Part shown: positions 1 through 8,378 of the stretch, one piece after another
Layout of the letters: every line of letters starts with the position of its first letter
Position numbering within the stretch: the stretch's first letter is position 1
NCBI RefSeq assembly: GCF_006440675.2
Contig: NZ_CP083951.1
Coordinates: 4,001,501 to 4,065,500, forward strand
DNA from: Mesorhizobium sp. B2-8-5
Lineage (GTDB): Bacteria > Pseudomonadota > Alphaproteobacteria > Rhizobiales > Rhizobiaceae
DNA length: 64,000 nucleotides
Direction: 5' to 3'
The notes under the pieces: generated by a model
The model's database searches: none
Seen by the model: only the letters and a program-made list of their open reading frames with translations
Told to the model about the DNA's origin: nothing
Position numbers and translations under genes: made by a program

Positions 1-736
1 CGGCGATGGTGGTGCTGGCGGCTTCCCCATGCCCGCCGACGCGCCTGTCGCGGTATTTCAGCAGGATCTTCCTGGCCTCTTCGGGCATCGGCGCGGGATA
101 ACCCAGGCCGCCGAACTCGTCGCCGATCTCGAAGGGTGCTGCCCAAAAATGGCGGCTCCGGCCGACCGTCGCCGAGCCGGTCGGGTTGACGGCGGCGAGG
201 GCGCCAATGGTGACGCGGCTGTCGAGCACAGTCGAGGCGGAGCCCAGCCCGCCTTTCAGCCCCGAGGTCAGCGCGCCGGTGCCGGCGCCAGCCGTGCCGA
301 TTTCGAAATCCACTGTCGCCGCCTGGACAGCCTCATAGCCGAGGTCGCGATAGGGCGGATAACGGCCCCAATCCTTGTCGCCGCCGTTGCGCAGGTCGAA
401 CAGGATCGCGGCCGGCACGATCGGCACGCGGAAGCCGCCCACCTCGACACCGATGTTTTTCTCGCGCAGCGCCGCCTGCACGCCGGAGGCGGCATCGAGA
501 CCGAAGGCGGAGCCGCCGGACAGGACGACGGCATGGATCGTCGCGATCGAATTCTGCGGCTCGAGCAGATCGGTCTCGCGCGTGCCCGGCGCGCCGCCCA
601 GCACCTGGAAGCCGGCCACGGCGGGTTCATCGCACAGCACCACCGTGACGCCGGATTTCAACTTGCTATCGGCTGTATTGCCGACACGAAGGCCGGCAAC
701 GTCGGTGATGAGGTTGCGCGGTCCGGTGCGGAACAT
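1..736 (-). CDS. P1 family peptidase (DmpA/L-aminopeptidase-D-esterase type), 3' end outside window
   Basis: The reading frame starts with ATG at 736 and stays open to the left edge, giving about 245 residues of a protein that continues outside the window. The N-terminus reads MFRTGPRNLITDVAGLRVGN and is followed by a VLSGGSAFGLDAASGV segment and a later GLKGGLGSAS segment. These are typical of the P1/DmpA family, whose precursors self-cleave just before a Ser or Thr to make an N-terminal nucleophile aminopeptidase. The cleavage site would lie beyond the window or near its edge, so activity cannot be judged. The start overlaps the stop codon of the upstream LivK-like gene by one base (TGATG), so the two are probably co-transcribed and this peptidase may process peptides or amides imported by that transporter (inference). 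Confidence 0.85.
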   Translation of the reverse strand, partial: MFRTGPRNLITDVAGLRVGNTADSKLKSGVTVVLCDEPAVAGFQVLGGAPGTRETDLLEPQNSIATIHAVVLSGGSAFGLDAASGVQAALREKNIGVEVGGFRVPIVPAAILFDLRNGGDKDWGRYPPYRDLGYEAVQAATVDFEIGTAGAGTGALTSGLKGGLGSASTVLDSRVTIGALAAVNPTGSATVGRSRHFWAAPFEIGDEFGGLGYPAPMPEEARKILLKYRDRRVGGHGEAASTTIA

Positions 737-1821
737 CACTTGTCCTCCAGCGGTACGAAATGCGTGCCGTCGAAGCGGAAGACGCGGAACGGGTTCTGGC
801 TGAGGTCGCCCTTGTCGTCGAAGCGAACGGTGCCGATCGCGGTGGTGAAATCATGGCCGGTCAGCGCATCGGCGAGTGGCTGGCCGGAGCTTTCCGCGCC
901 AGCCAGCGCGGCCTTGGCGACCTCGACCGCCGCATAGGCCGGCAGCGCGTAGCCGTCGGGCACGATGTTCTTCGCGGCGAAAGCCTGCATCACCTTGGGA
1001 TCGGCGATCTCCGACCATTCCGGCGGGGCGATCATCAGCGTGCCGACGGCATAGGGCACATCGCCCGGCGGCGTGCGCAGGTTTTCGCCGCCGGCAAAGG
1101 TGATGCCGGCATCGAGCTGGGCGGCGTCGCGGCCCATGATGGCGATGTCGTCGCCGTCGCCGCCGGCGAACACTTTTGTCGCGCCGGCCTTCTTCAGCCG
1201 GCCGACCAGTCCGATCTGGTTGTCGAGCTGCGGCCGGAACGTGTCGACGAAGGCAGGTTTCAGCGCCGCCTGCTCGGCCGCGGCGCGAAAGGTCTCGGCC
1301 ATCTCGCGGCCATAGATGGTGCCGTCGTCGACGATGGCGAACAGGTCGTCGCGCCAGAGCTGGGTGAGCTTGGCGGCGACCGCGTTGCGCTCATCGTCGC
1401 CGCGCGGGCCGAGCCGGTAGACCGGCCAGCCGGTCTTGGCGCGCCGGTCGGTCAGGCTTTCGGTGCGCACGCCGACGGTGATCACCGATATGTTGGCGTC
1501 CTTCAGGATCGGCAGCGCGGCCTCGATCGCCTCTGTGCAGAGGAAGCCGACCACGACATTGGCCTTGGCGTCGACGAATTCCCGTGCCGCAGCGGCGCCG
1601 CCCTCGGCGGTGCAGGCATCGTCGACGGCCTTGAACGCGATGCCGTTTGCCTCGGCTGCCAGGCCGGCGCCGGCCTCGACCTGCTTGCCGAGGATCGCCG
1701 ATGGGCCGGAAAGCGGCGCGGCAACGCCGACCAGCGTCTCGGCGTCAGCGTTCGCTGCCAGCCAAAACAACGCGGCTATCGCCGTCGTCAGTGCGGCTAT
1801 TGTCGTCGTCAGAAGGCGCAT
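736..1821 (-). CDS. ABC transporter substrate-binding protein, branched-chain amino acid (LivK) type
   Basis: A 361-residue protein with a clear Sec signal peptide (a hydrophobic stretch with cleavage near ANADA, residue 27). The mature part begins ETLVGVAAPLSGPSAILGKQ, the characteristic opening of periplasmic type I binding proteins of the LivJ/LivK class, and carries the AVEVAKAALAGAESSGQPLADAL region common near their C-terminus. It is expected to bind a small amino acid or amide in the periplasm and deliver it to an ABC permease. No permease or ATPase genes are visible in the window, so the rest of the transporter lies elsewhere or the protein is an orphan. It shares one base with the P1 peptidase downstream and faces away from the flavin reductase at 1969, leaving about 150 bp for a divergent promoter region. 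Confidence 0.85.
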   Translation of the reverse strand: MRLLTTTIAALTTAIAALFWLAANADAETLVGVAAPLSGPSAILGKQVEAGAGLAAEANGIAFKAVDDACTAEGGAAAAREFVDAKANVVVGFLCTEAIEAALPILKDANISVITVGVRTESLTDRRAKTGWPVYRLGPRGDDERNAVAAKLTQLWRDDLFAIVDDGTIYGREMAETFRAAAEQAALKPAFVDTFRPQLDNQIGLVGRLKKAGATKVFAGGDGDDIAIMGRDAAQLDAGITFAGGENLRTPPGDVPYAVGTLMIAPPEWSEIADPKVMQAFAAKNIVPDGYALPAYAAVEVAKAALAGAESSGQPLADALTGHDFTTAIGTVRFDDKGDLSQNPFRVFRFDGTHFVPLEDK

Positions 1822-1968
1822 TCGGGCGAAGAGGTCCTCCGTGCCGGGCGTATGGTTCCGACACTATTCCAGGAAAGACCTAAAGGCTGGCTAAGCGCCG
1901 CGCAACACGCGAATTTGCGGATTGCAGTCAAGCACTTCGCCCGTGCTATGCAACTTGTGGCGTGCAAT

Positions 1969-2508
1969 ATGCCGCCATATATAACGAACTGGTTCCGACA
2001 GGTGGATTATCGGGTGCTGAAAATCAATGATATCGGGCCGCAGCACTATCGCGATGCGATGGCGCATTTTGCCGGCCATGTGCATGTGGTGACGACGGAC
2101 GGGCCCGGCGGCAAGAGGGGCGCGACGGTGATCGCCGCCTGTTCGGTTTCGGACACGCCGCCGACGGTGCTGGTTTGCCTCAACCGCGAGAACGCCAAGA
2201 ACGAAGCTTTCGTCAAGAACGGCAAGTTCGCGCTCAACACGCTCGCATCGGACCAGGAAGCCGTCTCGGTCGGCTTTTCGGGCGTCACCGGCCTGCCGGC
2301 GGAGGAGCGCTTCGCGCTTGCCGAGTGGGATGTGATCTCGACCGGCGCGCCGACGCTGAAAGGCGCCCTTGCCGTGTTCGACTGCGAGATCATCGATGCC
2401 AAGGACCTTGCCACCCACCGTGTGCTTTTTGGCAAGGTGACAGGCCTGCGCATCGGCGATAATTTGCGCCCGCTGATCTACCACAACCGCGGCTACCATT
2501 TTCTTTGA
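1969..2508 (+). CDS. Flavin reductase family protein (RutF-like)
   Basis: About 179 residues. The segment YRDAMAHFAGHVHVVTTDG followed by RGATVIAACSVSDTPPTVLVCLNR is the signature of flavin reductase-like split-barrel proteins such as RutF and HpaC, which bind FMN and use NAD(P)H to supply reduced flavin to a partner monooxygenase; the C-terminal LIYHNRGYHFL also fits. No two-component monooxygenase is adjacent. The start is uncertain: ATG 1969 has no clear ribosome binding site, while GTG 2014 lies 8 nt after AGGTGG and would give a protein of about 164 residues beginning at the conserved domain. It precedes the molybdoenzyme maturation cluster by 29 bp and may be co-transcribed with it. Confidence 0.85.
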   Translation: MPPYITNWFRQVDYRVLKINDIGPQHYRDAMAHFAGHVHVVTTDGPGGKRGATVIAACSVSDTPPTVLVCLNRENAKNEAFVKNGKFALNTLASDQEAVSVGFSGVTGLPAEERFALAEWDVISTGAPTLKGALAVFDCEIIDAKDLATHRVLFGKVTGLRIGDNLRPLIYHNRGYHFL

Positions 2509-2537
2509 AACGGGCAAGCGGGATCCACGGAGACAAG

Positions 2538-3461
2538 ATGACCGCGCCGCGCCCCGCGCCGAAATCGATCGACGAAACGCTCGATCTTTTGACCGGCGCG
2601 GATTATGTCGCGGACCGTTCGCTGGCGACCGTGCTGTTTTTGTCGCTGCGCATGAAGCGGCCCTTGTTCCTCGAAGGCGAGGCGGGTGTCGGCAAGACCG
2701 AGATCGCAAAGGTGCTGGCCGACGCGCTCGGCCGGCGGCTGATCCGCCTGCAATGCTATGAAGGGCTCGACGTCTCCTCGGCCGTCTATGAATGGAATTA
2801 TGCCGCCCAGATGATCGAGATCCGCATGGAGGAGGCGGCCGGCAAGGTCGTGCGCTCCGACATGGAGCGGAACGTCTTTTCCGAGAAATACCTGATCCGC
2901 CGTCCGGTGCTCGATGCGCTGACCGGCAAGGCGGGCGCGGCGCCGGTGTTCCTCATCGACGAACTGGACCGCACGGACGAAGCGTTCGAGGCGTTCCTGC
3001 TCGAAATCCTGTCGGACTTCCAGGTGACCGTCCCGGAGCTCGGCACGATCAAGGCGGAAGAGCCGCCGATCGTCATCATCACAACCAACCGCACGCGCGA
3101 GATCCACGACGCGCTGAAGCGTCGCTGCCTCTATCATTGGGTCGACTACCCGAATGCCGAGCGCGAGCTGGAGATCGTGCGTCGCAAGGTGCCGCAAGCG
3201 AACCGACGGCTGTCGGCGGAGGTCGTGTCTTTCATCCAGAAGCTGCGCCAGGTCGAGCTGTTCAAGGCGCCCGGCGTCGCCGAAACCATTGATTGGGCCG
3301 GCGCGCTGACCGAACTCGACAAGGTGGCGCTGGATCCGGAGACAGTGTCGGACACGATCGGCGTGCTTTTGAAATACCAGGACGACATCGCCCGTATCGG
3401 CGAGGGCGAGGGCCGGCGCATCCTCAATGAGGTGAAGGCCGAGCTTTCGGCGGCGGAGTAG
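2538..3461 (+). CDS. MoxR family AAA+ ATPase (CoxD-like)
   Basis: 307 residues. Walker A GEAGVGKT lies near residues 47-54 and Walker B VFLIDELDR near 145-153, followed by a sensor-like TTNRTREIHDALKRRCLYHW segment. This is the MoxR branch of AAA+ ATPases; its CoxD members work with a VWA partner to insert or mature the copper/sulfur-modified molybdenum cofactor of CO dehydrogenase-like enzymes. ATG 2538 is chosen because GGAG lies 5 nt upstream; an in-frame start at 2505 has no comparable site. The VWA gene begins 5 bp after its stop, the classic MoxR-VWA pairing. No CO dehydrogenase structural genes are seen next to it. Confidence 0.9.
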   Translation: MTAPRPAPKSIDETLDLLTGADYVADRSLATVLFLSLRMKRPLFLEGEAGVGKTEIAKVLADALGRRLIRLQCYEGLDVSSAVYEWNYAAQMIEIRMEEAAGKVVRSDMERNVFSEKYLIRRPVLDALTGKAGAAPVFLIDELDRTDEAFEAFLLEILSDFQVTVPELGTIKAEEPPIVIITTNRTREIHDALKRRCLYHWVDYPNAERELEIVRRKVPQANRRLSAEVVSFIQKLRQVELFKAPGVAETIDWAGALTELDKVALDPETVSDTIGVLLKYQDDIARIGEGEGRRILNEVKAELSAAE

Positions 3462-3466
3462 GCACG

Positions 3467-4717
3467 ATGCCGTCGCCGCATCCGGAACCAAGAGAAGCGA
3501 CGGCTGACGGGCGCATCGCCGACAACATCGTCTATTTCGCCCGCGCCTTGCGCAAGGCCGGCATGCGCGTTGGCCCGGCCTCGGTGAAAGACGCCATCGA
3601 GGCGGTGCTTGCCGCCGGCATCGGCTCGCGCGACGATTTCTATTGGACGCTGCATGCGGTGCTCGTCTCGCGGCACGAGGATCATCCGGTCTTCGACGAG
3701 GCCTTCCGCCTGTTCTGGAAATCGCGAGAGCTGATCGAGAAGCTGCTGGCGATGTTTTCGCCTGTCGCGCCGGACGATCGCGAAAAGCAGAAGCCGCGAG
3801 CGGCCGAGAACCGCGTCAGCCAGGCGATGTTCGAAGGCCATCGGAAGAACCAGCCCGTGCGCGAAGTGCCGGAGATCGAAGTCGATGCGCGCCTCACCTT
3901 TTCCGGCAACGAGGTGCTGCGGGCCAAGGACTTTGCCCAGATGGATGCGGCGGAGATGGCCGAAGCCAAAAAGGCGATCGCGGGCTTGCGCCTGCCCTTC
4001 GATCTGATCCGCACGCGGCGCTTCAAGGCCGCCGCGCAGGGGCGCCGCATCGATCCGCGCGCCATGATGCGCTCGGCCTCCCGCACCGGCGGTGAGCTTA
4101 TCCTGCCAAAATTCCGGTCGCCGCGCGAAGTGCATCCGCCACTGGTGGTGCTGGCCGACATTTCCGGCTCGATGAGCCAGTACACGCGCATCTTCCTGCA
4201 TTTCCTGCACGCATTGACGGAAAAGCGCCGGCGCGTGCATGCCTTCGTCTTCGGCACGCGGCTGACCAACCTGACCCGTCAGATGCGCCATCGCGATCCG
4301 GACGAGGCGCTGGCCGATTGCTCGGCGGCGGTGAAGGACTGGTCGGGCGGCACCCGCATCGGCGACACGCTCGCCGAGTTCAACCGGTTGTGGTCGCGGC
4401 GCGTGCTGGGGCAGGGCGCGGTTGTGCTCCTCATCACCGACGGGCTGGAGCGCGACGACGTCACCGGCCTTTCGCAGGAGGTGGAGCGGCTGCATAAATC
4501 CTGCAGGCGGCTGATCTGGCTCAATCCGCTGTTGCGCTTCGGCGGGTTCGAGGCGCGCGCCCGCGGCGTCAAGGCGATGCTGCCGCATGTCGACGAGTTC
4601 CGCGCAGTGCACAATCTCGATGCGCTGGCCGATCTTTGCGCCTCTCTCGACCAGCGGCCGGCTGCTTCGGTCGATCCGCGCCGCTGGCTGCGAACTGGCG
4701 GGAGGCAGGCCGCGTAG
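3467..4717 (+). CDS. VWA domain-containing protein (CoxE-like)
   Basis: 416 residues. The C-terminal half holds a von Willebrand A domain with a MIDAS motif DISGSMS at residues 231-237, and a later ITDGLERDD segment. The N-terminal half is the helical region typical of CoxE-type proteins encoded next to MoxR ATPases. CoxD and CoxE together are needed for post-translational maturation of the bimetallic active site of CO dehydrogenase in Oligotropha; the same role for a related molybdenum hydroxylase is inferred here. A 63-bp, relatively AT-rich gap separates it from the XdhC-like gene at 4781, so an additional promoter is possible there. Confidence 0.9.
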   Translation: MPSPHPEPREATADGRIADNIVYFARALRKAGMRVGPASVKDAIEAVLAAGIGSRDDFYWTLHAVLVSRHEDHPVFDEAFRLFWKSRELIEKLLAMFSPVAPDDREKQKPRAAENRVSQAMFEGHRKNQPVREVPEIEVDARLTFSGNEVLRAKDFAQMDAAEMAEAKKAIAGLRLPFDLIRTRRFKAAAQGRRIDPRAMMRSASRTGGELILPKFRSPREVHPPLVVLADISGSMSQYTRIFLHFLHALTEKRRRVHAFVFGTRLTNLTRQMRHRDPDEALADCSAAVKDWSGGTRIGDTLAEFNRLWSRRVLGQGAVVLLITDGLERDDVTGLSQEVERLHKSCRRLIWLNPLLRFGGFEARARGVKAMLPHVDEFRAVHNLDALADLCASLDQRPAASVDPRRWLRTGGRQAA

Positions 4718-4780
4718 CCATATGTTCGTGAGGGGGAAACTAAAGTTTTCCTTGAAAAACAGACTTTGTGAGAAGCGACG

Positions 4781-5119
4781 ATGGATGAGAGCATTTATCT
4801 CGATGAGGCCCGCGATCCCCTGATCATCGCGGAAGGCTGGATGAAGGACGGCAAGGATGTCGCCATCGCGACCGTGGTCGAGACCTGGGGGTCGGCGCCG
4901 CGTCCGGTCGGCAGCCATCTGGTCATCGACGCCGATGGGAATTTCCATGGCTCGGTCTCCGGCGGTTGTGTCGAGGGCGCCGTGGTGACCGAGGCGATCG
5001 ACGTCATCGATTCGGGCAAGGCGAAGATGTTGGAGTTCGGCGTCGCCGACGAAACCGCCTGGCAGGTAGGCCTTTCCTGCGGCGGCCGCATCAAGGTCTA
5101 TGTCGAGCGGCTGGGCTGA
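4781..5119 (+). CDS. XdhC/CoxI family protein, N-terminal domain as a separate polypeptide
   Basis: 112 residues corresponding to the XdhC_CoxI N-terminal domain: TVVETWGSAPRPVGSHLVI, the SVSGGCVEGAV stretch and the terminal LSCGGRIKVYVE with its conserved Cys. XdhC proteins bind sulfurated molybdenum cofactor and hand it to xanthine dehydrogenase-family enzymes. In many bacteria this domain is fused to a Rossmann domain; here the Rossmann part is the next gene. GAGAAG lies about 6 nt before ATG 4781. The protein is complete for a CoxI-like single-domain version and is not a broken longer gene, because the second protein has its own start and its own additional N-terminal segment. Confidence 0.9.
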   Translation: MDESIYLDEARDPLIIAEGWMKDGKDVAIATVVETWGSAPRPVGSHLVIDADGNFHGSVSGGCVEGAVVTEAIDVIDSGKAKMLEFGVADETAWQVGLSCGGRIKVYVERLG

Positions 5120-5124
5120 TCATC

Positions 5125-5829
5125 GTGGATCCGTATGTCCTGAAGACGCTCAACGAAGAACGCCGCGCCCGCCGCGCCGCGGTGCTTGTCACCGAGCTTG
5201 GCGACGGCCGAGACCGCATCGTGCGCGAGGGCGACCATGTTGCAGGCGATCTCGGGGCGGCCATCGCCAATGCGTTCCGCACCGGAAATTCGCGATCGGT
5301 GGAAGCGGAAGGGCGGACCTTCTTTCTCAACGCGCATCTGCCGCGCCCACGCCTTGTGGTGATCGGCGCCGTGCATATCAGTCAGGCGCTGGCGCCGATG
5401 GCCAGGATCGCCGGCTATCCCGTCGAGATCATCGACCCGCGCACCGCCTTCGCCACGCCGGAACGATTTCCCGATGTCGCGCTGCATGCCGAATGGCCGC
5501 AGGATGCGCTGGAGCGCGCGCCGCTCGACAGCTATACCGCGCTCGCCGCCGTCACCCACGATCCGAAGATCGACGATTTCGCGCTGAAGGCGGCGCTCGA
5601 CGCGCGGTGCTTCTATGTCGGGGCGCTCGGCAGCCGCAAGACCCACGCCAAGCGTATCGAACGCCTGCTGGCGCTCGGCGCCGGCGCCGACCAGATCGCC
5701 CGCATCCACGCGCCGATCGGCCTCGATATCGGTGCTGCCAGTCCGGCCGAGATCGCCGTCGCCGTCCTTGCGCAGACCATCCACGCCTTCCGCTCGCGCG
5801 GTCTCGAAACGAAAGGCGCCGTGGCGTGA
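5125..5829 (+). CDS. XdhC family protein with Rossmann C-terminal domain (CoxF/XdhC-like)
   Basis: About 234 residues from GTG 5125. The C-terminal two thirds is the XdhC_C Rossmann domain: PRLVVIGAVHISQALAPMA, DPRTAFATPERFP, VTHDPKIDDFAL, FYVGALGSRKTHAKR and GLDIGAASPAEIAVAVLAQ. The conserved GSRKTHAKR and PAEIAVAV motifs are intact. With the CoxI-like protein just upstream (5 bp gap) it should make up a complete molybdenum-cofactor sulfuration and insertion chaperone. The GTG start is inferred from position after the previous stop; no strong ribosome binding site is visible, so translational coupling is likely. Its stop overlaps the GTG start of the next gene (GTGA). Confidence 0.88.
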   Translation: MDPYVLKTLNEERRARRAAVLVTELGDGRDRIVREGDHVAGDLGAAIANAFRTGNSRSVEAEGRTFFLNAHLPRPRLVVIGAVHISQALAPMARIAGYPVEIIDPRTAFATPERFPDVALHAEWPQDALERAPLDSYTALAAVTHDPKIDDFALKAALDARCFYVGALGSRKTHAKRIERLLALGAGADQIARIHAPIGLDIGAASPAEIAVAVLAQTIHAFRSRGLETKGAVA

Positions 5830-7442
5830 AATTCGGACCGGTTCCGATCGATGAGGCGGAAGGGGCGGTGCTGGCGCATGCGACCGCCGCCGGTGAAAAA
5901 CGGTTCCGCAAGGCGCACCGGCTGAGCCGTGAGGATATCGCGGCGCTCAAAGCCGCGGGCATCGGTGAAGTCGTCGCCGCGGTTCTTGCCGAGAACGATC
6001 TCGGCGAGGATGCCGCCGCCGCGACGATCGCGGCCGCCATGAGCCACCGCAACATCGAGGTTAAGCCGGCCGCGACCGGGCGGGTGAATTTGCATGCGGG
6101 AGCCGCAGGCGTCTTTACCGTCGACGCCGGAATGATCGATGCCATCAATGCCGTCGATCCGGCCATCACCATCGCGACGCTGGCGCAGCATGCACCGGTC
6201 GAGAAGGGCCAGATGGTGGCGACTGTGAAGATCATCCCCTTTGCCGTCGCCGCAAGCCTGGTGGACAACGTGGCGAGGATCTGCGCCGGCCGCGAGATAT
6301 TTGCCGTCAACGCCTATCGCCCCATCACCGTCGGCGTCATCCAGACGGTGCTTCCCGGCGTCAAGCCGAGCGTGCTCGACAAGACGCTGCGCGTCACCGA
6401 GGCGCGGCTGGCGCGTTCCGGCGGCCGGCTGACGGCCGAACGGCGCACGCCGCACGAGATTGCGCCCGTCGCGGCGGCCGCAACCCAGCTGGCGCGCGAC
6501 AACGACATGGTGGTGATCTTCGGGGCATCGGCGATGAGCGACTTCGCCGATGTCGTGCCGGCCGCGATCGAGCGCGCAGGCGGTACAGTCGTCCGCGCGG
6601 GCATGCCGGTCGACCCCGGCAATCTGCTTGTATTGGGAACGCTCGACGGCAAGCGTGTCGTCGGCGCGCCGGGATGCGCGCGCAGCCCGAAGGAGAATGG
6701 CTTCGACTGGGTGCTCGATCGCCTGGTTGCCGGGCTCGAGGTGACCGCGGGCGATATTGCCGGCATGGGCGTCGGCGGGCTTTTGATGGAAATCCCGACC
6801 AGGCCGCAGCCACGCGAACCGGCGCCGCAGCCGGCAAGGTCGGCGCTGAAAGTCGATATCGTGCTGCTGGCCGCCGGCCGTTCGAGCCGCATGGGCGGGC
6901 CGAACAAGCTTCTGGCGCTGTTCGACGGCGAGCCACTGGTGCGCCGCACCGCCGGGCGTGCGCTGGGCTCGAAGGCCGCCGGCACCATTGTCGTCACAGG
7001 CCATCAGCGCGACCGCGTGCGTTCGGCGCTTGGCGGTCTCAGCGTAACATTCGCGGACAATCCCGATTTCGTCGACGGCCTTGCCTCGTCGTTGAAGACA
7101 GGAATCGCGAAGGTCGCGACCGATGCGGCCGGCGCCATGATCGTGCTTGGCGACATGCCCGGCGTTTCGTCGACGGACCTCGATAGCCTGATCGATGCGT
7201 TTCGCCGCTCCGGCGGTCACGCCGTGGTGCGCGCCTCGCATCAGGGCAAGCGCGGTAATCCGGTGCTTTTGCCGCGATCGCTTTTCGCGGCCGTCGCGCA
7301 ACTCGAGGGCGACACCGGGGCGCGGCATCTGGTCGAAGCCGAGGGTCTCGACGTCATCGATGTCGAGATCGGGCAGGGCGCCTCGATCGACGTCGACACG
7401 CGCGAGGCGCTGGAAGGGGCGGGCGGCGTTCTGCAGGATTGA
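5826..7442 (+). CDS. Molybdopterin-binding/NTP transferase fusion (MoeA-like domain plus MobA/MocA-like domain)
   Basis: 538 residues from GTG 5826. Residues 1 to about 335 resemble the molybdopterin-binding MoeA-type fold (opening KFGPVPIDEAEGAVLAHA; later VVIFGASAMSDFADVVPAA). From about residue 340 there is a MobA-like nucleotidyltransferase domain with LLAAGRSSRMGGPNKLL, the GxxxRMG loop that binds NTP, and GDMPGVSSTDLD. Fusions of this kind are known as molybdopterin-binding/glycosyltransferase family 2 proteins; the C-terminal half resembles MocA/CoxI-region CTP:molybdopterin cytidylyltransferases, which make the cytosine dinucleotide cofactor used by molybdenum hydroxylases. It ends the maturation cluster and overlaps the XdhC gene by 4 bp, supporting one operon. 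Confidence 0.88.
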   Translation: MKFGPVPIDEAEGAVLAHATAAGEKRFRKAHRLSREDIAALKAAGIGEVVAAVLAENDLGEDAAAATIAAAMSHRNIEVKPAATGRVNLHAGAAGVFTVDAGMIDAINAVDPAITIATLAQHAPVEKGQMVATVKIIPFAVAASLVDNVARICAGREIFAVNAYRPITVGVIQTVLPGVKPSVLDKTLRVTEARLARSGGRLTAERRTPHEIAPVAAAATQLARDNDMVVIFGASAMSDFADVVPAAIERAGGTVVRAGMPVDPGNLLVLGTLDGKRVVGAPGCARSPKENGFDWVLDRLVAGLEVTAGDIAGMGVGGLLMEIPTRPQPREPAPQPARSALKVDIVLLAAGRSSRMGGPNKLLALFDGEPLVRRTAGRALGSKAAGTIVVTGHQRDRVRSALGGLSVTFADNPDFVDGLASSLKTGIAKVATDAAGAMIVLGDMPGVSSTDLDSLIDAFRRSGGHAVVRASHQGKRGNPVLLPRSLFAAVAQLEGDTGARHLVEAEGLDVIDVEIGQGASIDVDTREALEGAGGVLQD

Positions 7443-7463
7443 CAAAGCGGAGCCGAATTTCGC

Positions 7464-8363
7464 ATGGCTCTCGGCATGGCTTTCCGTTTCCGACTTTTCT
7501 TCGCCCTGATCGCCGCGACAGCGCTTTCCGTTTCGGCCGCCGAGGGGCAAACGCTTTCGCTAAAATCGTTCAAGGACGACCTCTTCGCTTATCCGGCGAC
7601 GCTGTCGACGAGCGACAACGGCGCCTACACCGTCCTCGACTATCGCGAGACGCGCGACATCAACCAGCGCGACGAGGTGCCGGAGAGACGCGTGCATGCG
7701 CAATACACCGACCCCGGCGTGCGCAAGGTGCAGCAGGACCTGATGCTGAAGACCGACGCCGGCGATATCAGGCATGTCGCGGTCGGCAGGACGCAAGGCG
7801 CTTCCATCATCGTGCTCTACCTGCACGGACAGGGCGGCAGCCGCAAGCAAGGCGTCGACGACTTCACCTTCGGCGGCAATTTCAACCGCATCAAGAACCT
7901 GATGGCCGCCAACAACGGTCTCTATCTTTCGCCCGATTTCCCCGATTTCGGCGACAAGGGCGCGGCGCAGGTCGCGGCGTTGATCGATCACTATGCAGAG
8001 CAATCACCGGGCGCGAAAATCTTCGTCGCCTGCGGCTCGATGGGCGGCATGATCTGCTGGAAGCTCGCCGCGCGCAAGGATACGGGCAGCCGCGTCAACG
8101 GCCTGCTGCTGCTCGGTTCGCTATGGGACGACAGTTTCCTCACCAGCCCCGCCTTCAAGCGCCGCGTGCCGGTGTTCTTCGGCCAGGGCAGCCATGACGT
8201 GGTCTTCCCGGTGGAGAAGCAGGAAGCCTTCTTCCGCTCGATTCTGGCCAAGAAGGCTTATCCGACCCGCTTCGTGCGCTTCGAAACCGGCACCCACGGC
8301 ACGCCGATCCGCATGGTCGACTGGCGCGGCACGCTGAACTGGATGCTGACGAAAGCGCCGTGA
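7464..8363 (+). CDS. Secreted alpha/beta hydrolase-like protein
   Basis: 299 residues with an N-terminal signal peptide (hydrophobic LFFALIAATALSVSA, cleavage near AAEGQT). The body has an alpha/beta hydrolase layout: an oxyanion-type LYLHGQGGSR segment, a nucleophile elbow CGSMGG, an acid-region FGQGSHDVVFPVEK, and a late FETGTHGTPIR that could supply the catalytic His. The substrate cannot be told from sequence. ATG 7464 and ATG 7476 are both possible; the later one gives a more compact signal peptide. It begins 21 bp after the molybdopterin-binding fusion and could be transcribed from that operon, but a functional link is not evident. Confidence 0.75.
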   Translation: MALGMAFRFRLFFALIAATALSVSAAEGQTLSLKSFKDDLFAYPATLSTSDNGAYTVLDYRETRDINQRDEVPERRVHAQYTDPGVRKVQQDLMLKTDAGDIRHVAVGRTQGASIIVLYLHGQGGSRKQGVDDFTFGGNFNRIKNLMAANNGLYLSPDFPDFGDKGAAQVAALIDHYAEQSPGAKIFVACGSMGGMICWKLAARKDTGSRVNGLLLLGSLWDDSFLTSPAFKRRVPVFFGQGSHDVVFPVEKQEAFFRSILAKKAYPTRFVRFETGTHGTPIRMVDWRGTLNWMLTKAP

Positions 8364-8378
8364 TTGCGCTGCAGCGCC

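Noticed and set aside
760..1968. Upstream extension of the flavin reductase frame by about 400 codons
   Set aside because: It is antisense to the LivK-like gene; homology begins only near 2014.
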